From assembly GCF_001995255.1 (NCBI RefSeq), contig NZ_MUZR01000002.1, forward strand, positions 1-64,000: a stretch of DNA of 64,000 nucleotides, written 5' to 3'. Under the pieces are notes generated by a model. It searched no databases, was not told the DNA's origin, and was given only the letters and a program-made list of their open reading frames with translations. Shown here piece by piece: positions 24,665-33,014 of the stretch; the stretch's first letter is position 1; the number at the start of each line of letters is the position of its first letter. A program made the translations under genes and the position numbers. Source of the DNA: Thioalkalivibrio halophilus. GTDB taxonomy: Bacteria > Pseudomonadota > Gammaproteobacteria > Ectothiorhodospirales > Ectothiorhodospiraceae.

Positions 24665-26215
24665 ATGGAAAAGATAATCTACGAATTCCTTCATCACGCG
24701 CGCGCCACCTGGAACCGCCGATGGTGGATCCTTCCGGTTGCCTGGATCATCTCCCTGGGCGGCTGGGCATATATTCACAACCTGCCGGACATCTACGAGG
24801 CGGACGCGCGGGTCTATGTAAACACCCAGTCGGTGCTCGACCCGTTACTGCGCGGCATGACCGTAAGGCCGGACACCGAACAGCGGCTCCGGATGATCAC
24901 CCACACGCTCCTCAGTCGCGACAATCTCGAACAGATCGCGCGGAACAGCGATCTCGACGTGGTGGAAGGCAACTCCAGCCTGGATGACCAGGTCGCCATG
25001 TTGCGCGAGGAAATCACCCTCGAGGGCGGGCAGCGGGACAACATCTACCAGGTCGGTTTCCGTCATCACGACCCCGATGTGGCCCATCGGGTGGTCCGGC
25101 AGACGGTCAACCTGTTCATGGAACGCGGCATGGGCGATTCGCGCCTCGATCTGTCGACCTCGCAACAGTTCATCGAACGTCAGCTCGAAAACTACGAACA
25201 GCAGTTGCAGGAAAAAGAGGCGGAGATCGAGGAGTTCAAGCGCGACAATGCGCGTTTCCTCAGCGGGGACGGCAACTTTTACAGCCGGATGGAGCAGGCG
25301 CGCGAGCAGCTGCGGCAAGCGCGCTTGCAGGAGCGCGAGGCGCAAAGCCGCCTGCAAGCCCTGCAGCGCCGCGCGGCAGAGGCTGGCGCCGGCGGCCAGG
25401 CCCGTTATCAGAACCCGGAGCTGGAGCGGCGCATCAGCGACCTGCAGGACAACCTCGATGCCATGCGCCAGCGCTATACGGACGAACATCCGGATGTCCG
25501 TTCCGCGCGCCGCATGCTGGAAGAACTTGAGCAACGGCGTGAGCGTGAGGCCGAGGCCTATGCGCAGAACCCGCAAGCGCTACCGGAGTCCGGCGGCGGT
25601 TGGGGCAATGATCCCCTGCAGGTAGCGATTACCGAGGCCCGGAGCGAGCTCGCGTCCCTGCGGACCCGGATCGAGGATTTCGAGGATCGCGTCGAGCGCC
25701 TTGAGGGGGATGTCCATCGTGCCCCCGCAGTGGAGTCCGAGCTGACCTCCCTGACCCGCAACTACAACGTCATGCGCGATTCCTTCCGCCAGCTGCAGAA
25801 TCGCCGTGAACAGGCGGTGATGTCGGGCGAGGTGGAAATGCAGACCGACGCCGTCGATTTCCGTGTCCTCGAACCCCCGCGGCGTCCGGACCAGGCGGCC
25901 TTTCCGGACCGACCGTTGCTGGCGGCCGGAATCCTGCTCCTGGGGCTGGGGGCGGGCAGCGGGTTCGCGTTCCTGCTCTCGCAAGTGCGGCGCACGATCA
26001 GCGACACCCGTCAGCTCGCGGAAGTCACCGGCCGCCCCGTGCTGGGTTCGATATCGCGCGTGCGCACCGCGGTGCACAGGCGACGCCGTTATTCGGAGCT
26101 GTTCTTCTTCGCACTGGGGGTCGGCAGTCTGCTGCTGGCGTTCGCGATCGTGATGACCCTCTATCTGACGGACACGGCCAGTCTGCTGGATAACGTGACC
26201 GGTTTCCTGCCATGA
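24665..26215 (+). CDS. XrtA system polysaccharide chain-length determinant (Wzz/PCP family, TIGR03007-like)
   Basis: The 516-residue protein has an N-terminal membrane segment (about 22-38), a Wzz domain, and a long periplasmic coiled coil (about 170-390, rich in Glu/Gln/Arg). A conserved Pro-rich turn precedes the second membrane segment (about 415-435), and a third hydrophobic segment lies near the C-terminus (about 478-500). It controls polymer length and works with the Wza-like lipoprotein and the separate tyrosine autokinase. The ATG at 24665 is chosen from the family start (MEKIIYEFL); the in-frame ATG at 24614 adds a non-conserved stretch. Its stop overlaps a small ORF at 26212. Confidence 0.92.
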   Translation: MEKIIYEFLHHARATWNRRWWILPVAWIISLGGWAYIHNLPDIYEADARVYVNTQSVLDPLLRGMTVRPDTEQRLRMITHTLLSRDNLEQIARNSDLDVVEGNSSLDDQVAMLREEITLEGGQRDNIYQVGFRHHDPDVAHRVVRQTVNLFMERGMGDSRLDLSTSQQFIERQLENYEQQLQEKEAEIEEFKRDNARFLSGDGNFYSRMEQAREQLRQARLQEREAQSRLQALQRRAAEAGAGGQARYQNPELERRISDLQDNLDAMRQRYTDEHPDVRSARRMLEELEQRREREAEAYAQNPQALPESGGGWGNDPLQVAITEARSELASLRTRIEDFEDRVERLEGDVHRAPAVESELTSLTRNYNVMRDSFRQLQNRREQAVMSGEVEMQTDAVDFRVLEPPRRPDQAAFPDRPLLAAGILLLGLGAGSGFAFLLSQVRRTISDTRQLAEVTGRPVLGSISRVRTAVHRRRRYSELFFFALGVGSLLLAFAIVMTLYLTDTASLLDNVTGFLP

Positions 26216-26322
26216 CCGCTCCGACCCCGAACGCAGTGACCGAGCCACCGCGGCCCGGCGGCGCGGGGGTAAAGGCCGCGCGCCAGCCAGACTCGTACCC
26301 AACCGAAGGATGCGCCTCATGA
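26212..26322 (+). CDS. Possible 36-residue ORF bridging chain-length and kinase genes
   Basis: An ATG at 26212 overlaps the chain-length gene stop (ATGA). The ORF runs 36 codons and its own TGA (26320-26322) overlaps the kinase ATG at 26319, again as ATGA. It fills the whole 103-base gap. The peptide is Pro/Ala/Gly-rich with no domain. It may be a translational relay keeping ribosomes coupled, or chance. No ribosome binding site of its own is evident. Confidence 0.3.
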   Translation: MTAPTPNAVTEPPRPGGAGVKAARQPDSYPTEGCAS

Positions 26323-27206
26323 GTATTATCGAAAAGGCCCTGGACAAGAGCCGAACCCGTCCTCGCCAGGGTACGGGGTCCGGCGACGAGCGCAGCGCCC
26401 CCTTCGGGGTGGCGGCCCCCGCACCGGAGCCATCGCGTTCGAAACAGGTGCACATCGATTTTGCCTGGCTGCGCAAGCAGGGCATCGTCATTCCGGGGGA
26501 GGAGCGTTCCTCGATCGCCGAGGAATTCCGGATCATGAAGCGGCCGCTGCTCAACAATGCCTTCGGCCGACATTCCGCGATGCAGATCCCCAGGGGGCGG
26601 CTGATCATGGTCACCAGCGCCCTGCCCCGGGAAGGCAAGACGTTCACGGCCACCAATCTCGCGTTGAGCATTGCGCAGGAGCTCGACCGTACGGTCCTGC
26701 TGGTGGACGCCGATGTAGCCCGGCCCGCGATTCCGATCACCATGGGCTTCGAGGCGGACCGCGGCCTGATGGACGTCCTGACGGACCCCGGGATCGACCT
26801 CCCGGATGTCCTGCTGCGCACGAACCTGGAAAACCTCACGATCCTGCCCGCCGGGCGCCCGCACGGCCGCTCCACCGAAATCCTCGCGAGCGACGTGATG
26901 ATGCGGCTCATCAATGACCTTCACGAGCGTTATGACGATCGCGTCATCCTGTTCGACTCCCCGCCGCTGCTGGCGACCAGCGAACCCGGCGTACTGGCGA
27001 GTCACATGGGCCAGGTGATCATGGTCGTGGATGCCGACCGCACGCCCGCCGCTTCGGTCGAGCAGGCCATGGAGCAACTCCAGTCGTGTGATGTTGTCCT
27101 TTCCGCTCTCAATCGGGCCCCCGCCCTGCCGGGACTGGGCTACTACTATGGCGGGAGCTACTACCATGGACGTGAACACGAGGTACAAGCCCGTGCCGGG
27201 GCCTGA
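26319..27206 (+). CDS. XrtA-associated tyrosine autokinase (BY-kinase, TIGR03018-like)
   Basis: The 295-residue cytoplasmic kinase has Walker A ALPREGKTF (101-109), Walker A' LLVDADVARP (127-136) and an ILFDSPP Walker B. Its C-terminal tyrosine cluster (YYYGGSYY) is the expected autophosphorylation site. BY-kinases regulate polymerisation through cycles of Tyr phosphorylation with the chain-length protein. Here kinase and Wzz domain are separate polypeptides, as usual in XrtA loci. The ATG at 26319 has GAAGGA 8 bases upstream and is preferred to the ATG at 26310. No dedicated tyrosine phosphatase gene is seen in the window. Confidence 0.93.
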   Translation: MSIIEKALDKSRTRPRQGTGSGDERSAPFGVAAPAPEPSRSKQVHIDFAWLRKQGIVIPGEERSSIAEEFRIMKRPLLNNAFGRHSAMQIPRGRLIMVTSALPREGKTFTATNLALSIAQELDRTVLLVDADVARPAIPITMGFEADRGLMDVLTDPGIDLPDVLLRTNLENLTILPAGRPHGRSTEILASDVMMRLINDLHERYDDRVILFDSPPLLATSEPGVLASHMGQVIMVVDADRTPAASVEQAMEQLQSCDVVLSALNRAPALPGLGYYYGGSYYHGREHEVQARAGA

Positions 27207-27210
27207 GCGC

Positions 27211-28701
27211 ATGCCGGGCGCCATCGCGAAGCGGGTCCCGTCAGCCCGTGGATGGATTTTGCCCGTCTTGTGCCTGACGTCGTCGCCCGCGCTGGCGGCC
27301 GACTGGGAAGTGACCCCGCGGATCAGTGGCTCGGTGGAGATCACCGACAACGTGACCCTCGCTCCACGCGGCGAAGAGTCGTCGGATCTGATCGGCCGTA
27401 TCAATCCGGGGGTCAACCTGCGGCGGATCAGTCCGCGGATGGAAACGCGAGTCAGCTACCGCCTGAATTCCCGTTACCACGCCAGCGAATCGCAGGAGGA
27501 CCGGGTCAGCCACCATCTGCGCGCGCGCAATGACTGGGAGGTGATACCGGATACCTTCTTCATCGAGGCGCGCGCATCACGACGGGAAAACGTCTCGTCA
27601 CTGCTGGCACCAGTAGGCATCGATGGCAGCACGCCGCGCGGCAACCTGGAGGAAACCACGCGCTACAGCCTGTCCCCGGTGTTGCGGACCCGCTTCGGCA
27701 GCTTTGCCGAGCAGGAACTCCGCTACACCTATGACGAGATCCGCTACCACGGCAGCGACCGTCCCAACAGCGATGCCCACCGCGTGGAATACACCCTGGA
27801 CAGTGGCGCGGCCTTCAACCGCCCGTTCTGGCAGGTCGCGGCCTCCCACGAAAAGGAACGCTTCGAGTCGGGCCCCGAGGGCGAATTCAGCGAGGTCAGC
27901 GGGACCCTGGGCTATCGCTTCGGGCGGTCGCTGCGGCTTTTCGGTGTGGCCGGCTACGAAGACAACGACTTTCCGACCACCCGCGAGGACGTGGACGGCG
28001 GCTTCTGGGAAGTCGGGGCCGGCTGGGCACCCACCCGCGTCACCCGGATCGATGGCCGCTATGGCGAGCGCTATTTCGGCAAGACGCGCGCCTTCTCGCT
28101 GGATCACCGCAGCCGTCGCGCCAGCTACCGCCTGAGTTTCAACGAAGGCATCACCTCCACCCGGGAACGGCGCGGGGCTCAGTTCAACGAGTTGTCGCAG
28201 CAACTGGGTATGACGGTCGATGAGCTGTTCGACCAGTTCACGCTCGAGGAAGTCAGTTTCCTCCTGGCGATCTCCGGGCTGACCGAAGAAGCCGTGGTGG
28301 CCAACTACTTCTTCACCCGGACCTGGCGCGCCTCCTGGAGTTACGACACCGGGCGCAGCGTGTTCGGAGTCAACGCATTCCAGACCCAGCGCGAGTCGGA
28401 ACTGGAAAGCGGCCTGGGCCTGTTCCAGGACAATCGCCGGCGCACGGGGATCAATGCCTCCTGGCAGTGGAACCTCGGTCCGCGCACGACCAGCGAGCTG
28501 AGCAGCGGGTTCAGTAATACCGAGTTTCTGGGGGTCGATCGCGAGGATGACCGCTGGTATCTACGCGCCAGTGTAAGCCGCGAAATCACCCCGGTATTGA
28601 CAGCGCGTCTCGCCTTGCGGCATCAGCGCCGCGATTCGGACAGCCGCGCCAACGAGTACCGGGAAAACTCGATCATCGGCATGCTGATCAAGGAATTCTG
28701 A
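27211..28701 (+). CDS. XrtA/PEP-CTERM system outer-membrane beta-barrel protein (TIGR03016-like)
   Basis: With the ATG at 27211 the 496-residue protein starts with a signal peptide (about 1-30, ending SSPALAA). Alternating strands follow, rich in Tyr/Arg/Glu, starting DWEVTPRISGSVEITDNVTL and ending in IKEF, an OM-type C-terminal Phe. TIGR03016 proteins are large OM barrels of XrtA loci and may serve as export porins for the polymer. An upstream ATG at 27166 with GGGAG 8 bases before it is a real alternative; it would overlap the kinase gene by 41 bases and lengthen the n-region. It is followed 3 bases later by the ATPase gene. Confidence 0.85.
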   Translation: MPGAIAKRVPSARGWILPVLCLTSSPALAADWEVTPRISGSVEITDNVTLAPRGEESSDLIGRINPGVNLRRISPRMETRVSYRLNSRYHASESQEDRVSHHLRARNDWEVIPDTFFIEARASRRENVSSLLAPVGIDGSTPRGNLEETTRYSLSPVLRTRFGSFAEQELRYTYDEIRYHGSDRPNSDAHRVEYTLDSGAAFNRPFWQVAASHEKERFESGPEGEFSEVSGTLGYRFGRSLRLFGVAGYEDNDFPTTREDVDGGFWEVGAGWAPTRVTRIDGRYGERYFGKTRAFSLDHRSRRASYRLSFNEGITSTRERRGAQFNELSQQLGMTVDELFDQFTLEEVSFLLAISGLTEEAVVANYFFTRTWRASWSYDTGRSVFGVNAFQTQRESELESGLGLFQDNRRRTGINASWQWNLGPRTTSELSSGFSNTEFLGVDREDDRWYLRASVSREITPVLTARLALRHQRRDSDSRANEYRENSIIGMLIKEF

Positions 28702-28704
28702 GTC

Positions 28705-29781
28705 ATGTACGAGGAATTCTACGGACTCGAAGCCCGCCCCTTCGCCCTCAGCCCCGACCCGCGTTTCTTTTACGCCAGCAAGGGCCACAGCCGGGCGATG
28801 GCCTACCTCGAATACGGGGTCCAGCTGGAGGAAGGCTTCATCGTCATCACCGGCGAGGTCGGTGCGGGCAAGACCACCCTGGTGCGCAGCCTGTTCGAGA
28901 CCCTGGGCGACAAGCCGCTGGTCGCCGCCCAGCTGGTGAGTACCCAGCTGGATGCCGAGGACCTTCTGCGTTCGGTCTGTCTGGCCTTCGGCCTGGAGGA
29001 CGCGCCCAGTCACAAGGCCGGGCAGCTACGACGCCTCGACGGGTTCCTCAACGACACCCGGGCACGGGGCCAGCGCGCCCTCCTGGTGGTGGACGAGGCG
29101 CAGAATCTCGGTCCCGACGCGGTCGAGGAGTTGCGCATGCTCTCGAATTTCCAGGGGACGGATGGTCCGTTGCTGCAGAGCTTCCTCCTGGGGCAGCCGG
29201 AATTCCGGCAACTCCTGCGCAGCGAAAACATGCAGCAGCTGCGCCAGCGCGTGATCGCGACCTACCACCTGGGGCCGATGGACGAGGACGACACGCGCGC
29301 CTACATCGAACATCGCCTCGCCCGTGTCGGCTGGCAGGACCGTCCGCATTTTGCGGACGACATCTGGCCTCGCATCCATGACTACACCGGCGGCATCCCG
29401 CGCAAGGTCAACACCTTCTGCGACCGCCTTCTGTTGATGGGCTACCTCGAGGAAAGGGCCGAACTGGACGCCGCTCATGCCCGGATGGTCATCGACGAGA
29501 TCGAAGAGGACCTGGGACAGAACCCGGTGGAGGACGGGGCGGCAACCGACGCGCAGGCTGCAGCCACCGAGCAGACCGACGTCCCGGGCAGCAACACCAC
29601 CATGGTCGCCGGCCAGGTGGCGTTGCTGCGCATGGAACTGGACATCGAAGCCCTGCACGAACGCCTCCAGCGGATGGAACGCAACCTTTCGATCAACTTC
29701 CGCCTGTCCCAGGAGATTCTGGAACTCCTGGGCGAACAATGCGAGCCGCGGGTCCACAGGGCCGACGGCACGCATTCATGA
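28705..29781 (+). CDS. XrtA-associated AAA ATPase (TIGR03015-like, ExeA-related)
   Basis: This 358-residue ATPase has the family start MYEEFYGLEARPFALSPDP, Walker A GEVGAGKTT (50-58) and Walker B LLVVDEAQNL (about 126). Sensor and lid regions continue to about residue 265, followed by a variable tail with a possible coiled coil (about 290-340). ExeA-type ATPases act in envelope assembly; the role in XrtA systems is not defined. It starts 3 bases after the OM barrel gene. Confidence 0.92.
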   Translation: MYEEFYGLEARPFALSPDPRFFYASKGHSRAMAYLEYGVQLEEGFIVITGEVGAGKTTLVRSLFETLGDKPLVAAQLVSTQLDAEDLLRSVCLAFGLEDAPSHKAGQLRRLDGFLNDTRARGQRALLVVDEAQNLGPDAVEELRMLSNFQGTDGPLLQSFLLGQPEFRQLLRSENMQQLRQRVIATYHLGPMDEDDTRAYIEHRLARVGWQDRPHFADDIWPRIHDYTGGIPRKVNTFCDRLLLMGYLEERAELDAAHARMVIDEIEEDLGQNPVEDGAATDAQAAATEQTDVPGSNTTMVAGQVALLRMELDIEALHERLQRMERNLSINFRLSQEILELLGEQCEPRVHRADGTHS

Positions 29782-29801
29782 CAGACCCGCGGGGTACACT
29801 C

Positions 29802-30707
29802 ATGTCGCCAATCCGAAACCGGGCCGCCAACGCCCTCACCGTCGATGTCGAAGACTACTTTCAGGTCTCCGCACTGGCCCCCAGCATCCCGCGCAGCAGC
29901 TGGGACACTCGCGAATGCCGGATCGAGCGCAATCTGGACCGGATTCTCGAGCTGTTCGAACGCAACGGGGCACGGGCCACCTTCTTCACCCTGGGATGGA
30001 TCGCGGAACGCTACCCCCGGGCGATTCGGCGCATTGTCGAAGCCGGACACGAACTGGCCAGCCATGGCTACGGCCATCAGCGGGTGACCGACCTGACGCC
30101 CTGGGCGTTCCGCGAAGACATCACGCGCGCCCGGAGGATCCTGCAGGACCTCTCGGGAACCGTCATCCGTGGTTATCGCGCGCCGAGTTTCTCGATCGGC
30201 GAGGACAATCTCTGGGCCCACGACGTCCTGGCCGAGACCGGGCACGCCTACAGCTCGAGCATCTACCCTGTCCACCATGACCATTACGGTATGCCGGATG
30301 CCCCGCGCGAACCTCACAGGCCGCTGGAAGGCGGCATCCTGGAGCTGCCGCCCGCCACTCTGCGCATGGGCGGCCGCAATCTGCCAGTCGCAGGCGGCGG
30401 CTATTTCCGCCTGCTGCCCTATGCGGTCTCGCGTCATGCCCTGCGCCACATCGCACGGGTCGATGGCATGCCGGCGGTGTTCTACTTCCACCCCTGGGAG
30501 ATCGATCCGGATCAGCCCCGCATCCCCGGCATCGATGCGAAGACCCGTTTTCGTCACTACCTGAACCTCAAGCGCATGGCGCCGCGTCTGGAACGTCTGC
30601 TCCAGGATTTCGAATGGGATCGCATGGATCGCGTATTCGCCGACCAGCTCGCAGCCACGCCGCGCCCCGCGCTGACAACGGAGATCGCTCGTGTATCAAT
30701 CGCCTGA
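29802..30707 (+). CDS. XrtA-system polysaccharide deacetylase (TIGR03006-like)
   Basis: The 301-residue NodB-family enzyme has the catalytic/metal motif TVDVEDYF (about 13-20), the His motif SHGYGH (about 87-92), RGYRAPSFS and, near the end, VFYFHPWEID. It would remove N-acetyl groups from the polymer or its precursors. It has no signal peptide, as usual for this subfamily. I chose the ATG at 29802 because family members start just before the TVDVED motif. The ATG at 29778, overlapping the previous stop as ATGA, is an alternative. It overlaps the next gene by 17 bases. Confidence 0.9.
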   Translation: MSPIRNRAANALTVDVEDYFQVSALAPSIPRSSWDTRECRIERNLDRILELFERNGARATFFTLGWIAERYPRAIRRIVEAGHELASHGYGHQRVTDLTPWAFREDITRARRILQDLSGTVIRGYRAPSFSIGEDNLWAHDVLAETGHAYSSSIYPVHHDHYGMPDAPREPHRPLEGGILELPPATLRMGGRNLPVAGGGYFRLLPYAVSRHALRHIARVDGMPAVFYFHPWEIDPDQPRIPGIDAKTRFRHYLNLKRMAPRLERLLQDFEWDRMDRVFADQLAATPRPALTTEIARVSIA

Positions 30708-31761
30708 CAACCTGGGACCGCCTGCGGGCAACACCGAGCTGCGGATACACGAGCTGGATGCGCAGAACCGGTCGCGCTGGGACGCCTTCGTCCAGGAGTG
30801 CCCGGACGCGACGTTCTTCCATCGTGCGGGCTGGGCCGATGTCATGCGCCGCGCCTTCGGTCACCGGACCTTTTTCCTGTATGTCGAGCAGGGCGGGACG
30901 ATCGTCGGCGTGCTCCCGCTGGCACGGGTGCGCTCCCGCCTGTTCGGCGACGCCCTGACGTCGATGGCTTTCGGTGTCTACGGCGGCATCGCCGCGCGCA
31001 CCCCGGACGCCTTTGCGGCGCTGGACCGGCACGCCTGCCGACTGGCGGATAGCCTGGGCGTCGACTACCTCGAGTACCGCCACCGCGAGCCCCACTACCC
31101 CGAGCGGCCCACCAAGGATCTCTACGTCACCTTCCGCAAGCCGCTGGAGGCCGACGTCGAGGCCAACATGAACGCGATTCCGCGCAAGCAACGGCGCATG
31201 GTGCGCAAAGGCATCAAGGCCGGTCTGGCGAGCGAATTCGACGCCGGCATCGAACGTTTCTTCCCCATTTATGCCGCCAGCGTGCATCGCATGGGCACAC
31301 CCGTCTTCAGCCGGCTCTATTTCCGGACCCTGCTGGACGTGTTCGGCGACGACTGCCGCCTACTGACCGCGACCCGCAATGGCAACCCGGTCGCCACGGT
31401 GATGACGTTCTATTTCCGCGATGAGGTACTGCCCTACTACGGCGCCGGGACGCCCGAGGCGCGCCAGGTGGCGGGCTACGATTTCCTCTACTGGGAACTG
31501 ATGCGCCGCGCCTGCGAGGACGGCTATCGCATCTACGACTTCGGCCGCAGCAAGCGCGATACCGGCTCCTTCAGCTTCAAGAAGAACTGGGGGTTCGAGC
31601 CACAGCCGCTGCACTACGAATACCACCTGGTGCGCGCCCGCGAGATGCCCGACGTCAATCCGCTCAACCCCAAATACCGCTACTTCATCAAGGCCTGGCA
31701 ACACCTGCCGCGGCCGGTCGCCAACTGGCTGGGCCCCCGGCTCTCCCGCTCCCTCGGCTAG
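30691..31761 (+). CDS. FemAB-like XrtA/PEP-CTERM system protein (TIGR03019-like)
   Basis: The 356-residue protein has the double-GNAT FemAB fold. FFHRAGWADVMRRAFG (about 42-57) and the IPRKQRRMVRKG block (about 164-175) are typical, with YDFGRSKRDTGSFSFKKNWG near residue 290. FemAB enzymes use aminoacyl-tRNA to build peptide bridges; in XrtA loci they may attach amino acids to the polysaccharide, but this is unproven. The start is GTG at 30691 with GGAG 7 bases upstream. It is part of the continuous core operon. Confidence 0.9.
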   Translation: MYQSPDNLGPPAGNTELRIHELDAQNRSRWDAFVQECPDATFFHRAGWADVMRRAFGHRTFFLYVEQGGTIVGVLPLARVRSRLFGDALTSMAFGVYGGIAARTPDAFAALDRHACRLADSLGVDYLEYRHREPHYPERPTKDLYVTFRKPLEADVEANMNAIPRKQRRMVRKGIKAGLASEFDAGIERFFPIYAASVHRMGTPVFSRLYFRTLLDVFGDDCRLLTATRNGNPVATVMTFYFRDEVLPYYGAGTPEARQVAGYDFLYWELMRRACEDGYRIYDFGRSKRDTGSFSFKKNWGFEPQPLHYEYHLVRAREMPDVNPLNPKYRYFIKAWQHLPRPVANWLGPRLSRSLG

Positions 31762-31775
31762 CACGGAGTGCTCCT

Positions 31776-33014
31776 ATGGATGATCTTCTGTATCTCGTGC
31801 ACCGGATTCCGTGGCCGCCGAACAAGGGCGACAAGATCCGCTCGTATCACATCCTGCACTACCTCGTGCGGCACTACCGTGTGCACCTGGGAACGTTCAT
31901 CGACGACCCGGCCGACCGGACGTACATCGGCGAGCTGGAGGCACTGTGCGCCAGTGTCTGCGTGCGTCCCCTGCCCGGTCGCCGCGCGCGGCTGCGGGCA
32001 CTGCGCGGTTTTGCCACCGGCGAGGCGCTGACGCTGCCGTGGTACCGCGATCCCGCGCTCCAGCACTGGGTCGACCGTACCCTGGAGGCCCACCCTGTCG
32101 AACGTGCGCTGATCTTCTCCTCGGCAATGGGGCAATATGTCGACCACCGCCCGGGACTGACGCGGGTCACCGATTTCGTCGATGTCGACTCCGACAAGTG
32201 GACCCAGTATGCGCAGACCCGGCGCTGGCCGATGAATGCGGTCTACCGGCGCGAAGGCCGCAAGCTGCTGGACTACGAACGACGCCTCGCACGCAGCAGC
32301 GATGCCAGCCTGTTCGTATCTCCGGCCGAGGCCGAATCCTTCCGCAAACTCGCACCGGAACGTGCCGGCCGGGTGCACGCAATGAACAACGGTGTGGATA
32401 CCGATTTCTTCGCCCCGGCCCGCATTCCCCCGCAAATCCCCTATGCACCCGATGCGCGGGCCCTGGTCTTCAGCGGGGCGATGGACTACTGGCCCAACGT
32501 CGATGCCGCGATCTGGTTCGCCCGCTCCGTGTTCCCGCGGATCCGCGAGACCGAACCGACCGCCGAGTTCCACATCGTCGGCAGCCGCCCCACACCCGCG
32601 GTGCAGGAACTCGGCGCCCTGCCGGGCGTCGAGGTCACCGGATTCGTAGAGGACATGCGACCGTGGATCGGCCATGCGGAACTGGCCGTGGCCCCCCTGC
32701 GGATTGCCCGCGGCATCCAGAACAAGGTGCTGGAGGCCATGGCCCTGGCGCGCACGGTAGTGGCTTCCCCCCAGGCCCTGGAGGGCCTGACCGCGGAGCG
32801 CGAGCATGAAGTGATCGAGGCCGACACCGATCCGGAGACCTTCGCCGCCGCCGTGTTGCGCGCACTGCACGACACGGGGGGCCACCGCGGCGCTTGCGCG
32901 CGAGCGCGGGTGGAGGCGGATTACAACTGGGGACGCAACCTCGCGATGCTCGACCGGCATCTGAACGCCTCCACTCACCCGTCGGTGGTCACCTCCGGCA
33001 CGGAGACGGCATGA
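31776..33014 (+). CDS. XrtA-system glycosyltransferase (TIGR03087-like)
   Basis: This 412-residue GT-B enzyme begins DLLYLVHRIPWPPNKGDKIR (residues 3-22), the family hallmark. The second half carries MNNGVDTDFF (about 206) and a C-terminal GT1/GT4 nucleotide-sugar domain with EVTGFVEDMRPWI and PLRIARGIQNKVLEAMA. It is a retaining glycosyltransferase adding a sugar to the lipid-linked repeat unit; donor and acceptor cannot be read from the sequence. The ATG at 31776 has GGAG 8 bases upstream, and its stop overlaps exosortase A as ATGA. Confidence 0.92.
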   Translation: MDDLLYLVHRIPWPPNKGDKIRSYHILHYLVRHYRVHLGTFIDDPADRTYIGELEALCASVCVRPLPGRRARLRALRGFATGEALTLPWYRDPALQHWVDRTLEAHPVERALIFSSAMGQYVDHRPGLTRVTDFVDVDSDKWTQYAQTRRWPMNAVYRREGRKLLDYERRLARSSDASLFVSPAEAESFRKLAPERAGRVHAMNNGVDTDFFAPARIPPQIPYAPDARALVFSGAMDYWPNVDAAIWFARSVFPRIRETEPTAEFHIVGSRPTPAVQELGALPGVEVTGFVEDMRPWIGHAELAVAPLRIARGIQNKVLEAMALARTVVASPQALEGLTAEREHEVIEADTDPETFAAAVLRALHDTGGHRGACARARVEADYNWGRNLAMLDRHLNASTHPSVVTSGTETA

